DNA from: Gaeumannomyces sp. JS-464 | Lineage: Eukaryota > Ascomycota > Sordariomycetes > Magnaporthales > Magnaporthaceae | Reading direction: 5' to 3' | NCBI GenBank assembly: GCA_002197995.1 | Contig: NGZR01000004.1 | Location: 4,340,001 to 4,404,000 of the forward strand | DNA length: 64,000 nt | Part shown: positions 61,401-64,000 of the stretch, one piece after another | Numbering within the stretch: position 1 is the stretch's first letter | Layout: each line of letters begins with the position of its first letter | Translations under genes and position numbers: made by a program | The notes under the pieces: model-generated | What the model saw: the letters and a program-made list of their open reading frames with translations, nothing else | Database searches by the model: none | What the model was told of the DNA's origin: nothing

Positions 61401-64000
61401 TAATATTTGCTGTAAAAGCGTAACAAGCCGTTTATAAACCTTTATACGTAAGCCGGCGAATTGCGAAAGCTTATTATCGCCACGTTTATGCGTTTTAACC
61501 TTTAGTAGCTAATAATTACCAACTTATTTTTATTTTTAAAGTAAATAAGGAATTAAAAAAAAAACGCGGTAGCGTTTATAACGGTAATATATAGCTTGCT
61601 TTAAATTAAGTTAACGACGTTTTATTGCAAAGGTAAAAGGTAAGCGTTAAAAACGACAGCTTTATTAAAAGGTTTTAAATCGACGATAACCTTCGCTGTG
61701 TTTTTGCCGTGCACGCGTTTTTAAACGATAAAATATGGAAAGGCGAACTAGGCTGCTTTTTTTTATGTACTTTATGCGGCTTTGCTCGTAAAGCTTGCCG
61801 TAAGTTTTGTTAATAACGTTTTTTTCTTTTTATAATACGGGGGATATGCGGTAGCGAAAGCTTAAATACTTTTCGTATCCGTTAATAAAAAGGATGCGTA
61901 TTATTTCGTTTTTAAAAACGTCGATTTGTTTGCTATTGTTTTTTTAAATTTTAAACTTTTCGCAAGTTTCCCGCATTTTTTAAGTTTGTTCCAGCGTTTC
62001 GCCGCTGTAAATATGGATTTTATTAGCTAAAGTAATGTAAAAAAACTCGTTCGGGGGCTTAATGCCAAAAGTTAACTTTTTTTAAGGATTTTAAGTAATA
62101 GCTCGGGGTTATCGAGTATTATTTCCGCTTTTCGGGTGGCGCATCGTTTTATTTAGCCCGAACGTCGTTATTTTCGTATAATATCGGCGGCATTCCGTTA
62201 ATAGCAATGCCGTATATAGTTTGGTTAAAAGCGTTTTTTATTAACATTTGCTAAACTTCGTCGTTAAAAAAGAACTTTAGGTTTAGCGATGTTTCGGTAT
62301 TACCCGAACTTGTTAAAAGAATAACGTTTTGGTTTTTTCCTATTAATAAAGCCTTTTCGGCTTTTATCGTTAAATTTTAAACGTAAATAGCTTTGCTAAA
62401 AAGCCGTTTAGCTTGTTTATAATCGATTTTATCCCGGACCTGGTTTAAGCTTTTTTAAATTATTGCGAGTTTGGTTTTGCGAAGTACGATAACTGTTTTG
62501 CTAGTAACGTTATGCATTAAGCTAACTTAAAAAGTTTTATAGTTAACGATAAAGTTAACTGCCGAAAGGTAAATGCCGGCCATTAAAAAAGGACGACTTT
62601 TAAAAAAAGCGGCGTATTTAACTAAAATCGCTGCGGTTTTTCCAAAAGCTAAGGTAAAAGCTTTTTATTAACGACCTTTTTTAAAACAGGTTTACCTTTA
62701 CGAATAACGGTAAAAAAAATAGCAAATTTGTTATTAAAAAAGTGCATTAAATCGGTACCGAAATCGATTTGCGCGCGTTATAGCTTAAGCTAAGAAATGC
62801 TTAATAAGCAGCTTACATTTAGCTTATTAACCTTTTAAGTTTGCGTAGTTTTAATAATAATGCTACAAGATTTATTATTTTTAATTCCTTTCGAAAAAAA
62901 GGAAAAAGTGGCGTAATGCTTAACCTTTATAAGCTTTTCGAAATTTTAACCCTTAATGTTAAGCCGGACTTTTTTTATTTACCTTAGTGTAAACAGCGTT
63001 AAAAAAAACTTTTTAAGCTAATTTTTACTTGCAAAGTCGCGGTTTAAATTTGTATTAGCGTAAATAAAGATATTTAGCCCGTTAAAAGTGCTTCGGATTA
63101 TAATCTTTTAATAAGTGTAGCTTTCCAAGTGTAATAAAACGGCTTTTTAAGCTCGTTTTTTTTAATAACTTTATTTATAATAAAGTTAACGGATTCCGTT
63201 TTAAGTTTAAAGCTTTTAACTTTACAGCTTTTAAAATGCTTAAAAAGTTTATTGCACGACGAGAAGTTTTTACCGCAGCGTTTAAAGTTAATATTTAGCG
63301 AATTTTCGAAAACATTATAAATAAAGTTAAAATCGGAAAAAAAATCGTTATTAAAAAAAGATTGCCCTTTTTTCGGCAAATAGCGAGCTGTTATTAAAGT
63401 CCGATTTTATAAGGTTAACTTTATTATTCTTTTTTTTATAGGACTTTTTGTCGTACGATTTTTTAAAGTCCTTTTTGTTTTTATAATCGCGATTTTTATC
63501 GCGGCTTTTATACTCGCAACTTTTATTACGAGCCTCGTGGTTAAATAATTTGTGCTTATTATCGTATTTGCTTTTAAATTTGTTTTTATCGCGATATTTG
63601 TCGCGCTTAAAATGCTTGTTTTTTTTTCAGGGCTTTTTTAATAATTAGCGTTTAAATCGAAATTAAAGTTGTTATAGCCCGGTTTAATATGCGGGTAGCG
63701 TTAAATTGCAACGCTAAAAAGTATAAGCTTAATGTTTTCGATTTCGAAAAGGTAATTTCCAATATATTTATTAAAAAAAGGTTAATAAAAAAAGGTTTTA
63801 ATATCGTTATTAAAGGAAAACCAAATTTAAATTATAATTGCGAACTAGTTTTAGCCGTTTTCGGTGTAAAAACCTATAATGCGAGCGTATTTAAGCTTTT
63901 TTAAAATATAATCCGTAAATGCATTAAGGTTAGCAGTAATGTTTTTAATAGTAATAGTGCTTTTTAAAACCTTTTTATAGCTTTTATGCAATTAAAAGGG
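58410..64000 (-). mobile_element. Ty3/gypsy chromovirus element H, runs off the right edge
   Basis: It enters the second family-A copy at 58,410 with TATCGCGAACAGCAAGG, probably its 3' LTR start (TGTCGCG before mutation). Order on the minus strand from right to left: Cys/His region (63.4-63.1 kb), RT (61.4 kb), RNase H (60.66-60.43 kb), integrase (about 60.2-59.0 kb) and chromodomain (58.93-58.80 kb). Its 5' LTR and gag lie beyond the window. No antisense frame was seen beside its 3' end. Confidence 0.8.
58690..63640 (-). pseudogene. pol of element H, degenerate
   Basis: A Lys/Arg-rich linker at 63.4-63.64 kb leads into CGKNFSSCNKLFKHFKSCK within 63,098-63,379, a C2H2-like motif often seen before the protease of fungal gypsy elements. 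The RT shows KAFIDDIIVFSNTFED at about 61,352-61,405. RNase H ends with INRRLINALIYLFEYNL and LNVLSRL within 60,427-60,663. The chromodomain reads TKYLVR*KGYSFKRNTWEL at about 58,860-58,930. The frame ends near 58,690. Many stops. Confidence 0.75.

Noticed and set aside
63689..63904. A 71-residue plus-strand frame near the right edge
   Set aside because: It lies antisense to element H gag-pol and has no recognisable domain. At this AT content such a length is expected by chance.

Overview
The window looks like nuclear DNA of a filamentous ascomycete, probably a Sordariomycete. The evidence is short introns with fungal splice and branch signals, a fungal-type fragment of 5S rRNA, and Tad-like LINE, Ty3/gypsy and Fot1/pogo transposons. 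The transposons carry dense Gln/Trp-to-TAA/TAG changes with CpG kept, the usual mark of repeat-induced point mutation (RIP). No organism name can be given from the sequence alone.

Layout. (1) 1-7.2 kb is a GC-rich gene island. It holds the end of a single-pass membrane protein gene (+, 1-735) and, convergent to it, a complete eight-exon gene for a large NO VEIN/sacsin-like GHKL ATPase with a C-terminal DUF3883 domain (-, 953-6608). Both reading frames are broken only by apparent single-base losses at or near short G/C runs, which suggests assembly error rather than decay. A 55-nt piece of a 5S gene lies at 7.2 kb. (2) From about 7.5 kb to the end there is no recognisable host gene. This is an AT-rich, heavily mutated nest of transposable elements.

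The nest. Two related tandem units (8.76-11.1 kb) adjoin a full-length Tad-like LINE (11.1-17.3 kb, minus). A second LINE copy (17.3-18.4 kb, resuming 55.7-56.6 kb) is split by gypsy element F (LTRs at 18.4 and 55.5 kb, minus). F was itself hit by gypsy element A (18,992-35,380, plus), a 422-bp foldback MITE (38.4 kb), a 1.5-kb unclassified insertion (40.8-42.3 kb) and a Fot1-like transposon (42,777-53,661). A contains gypsy element B (21,376-28,511, minus) and another Fot1-like copy (32,451-34,311). The second Fot1 contains gypsy element D (43,138-52,161, minus). Most boundaries could be set from LTRs, TIRs and target-site duplications (ACGTT, GTACT/GTACC, TAATG, TA). To the right, a second copy of family A (from 56,914) is interrupted by gypsy element H, which runs off the window.

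Most notable observation. Elements A, B, D and possibly F each carry, between pol and the 3' LTR, a long degenerate reading frame on the strand opposite to pol, preceded by a CT-rich leader. In D it is one frame of 444 codons, and in B one frame of about 300 codons with a Cys-rich motif. No element here appears active.
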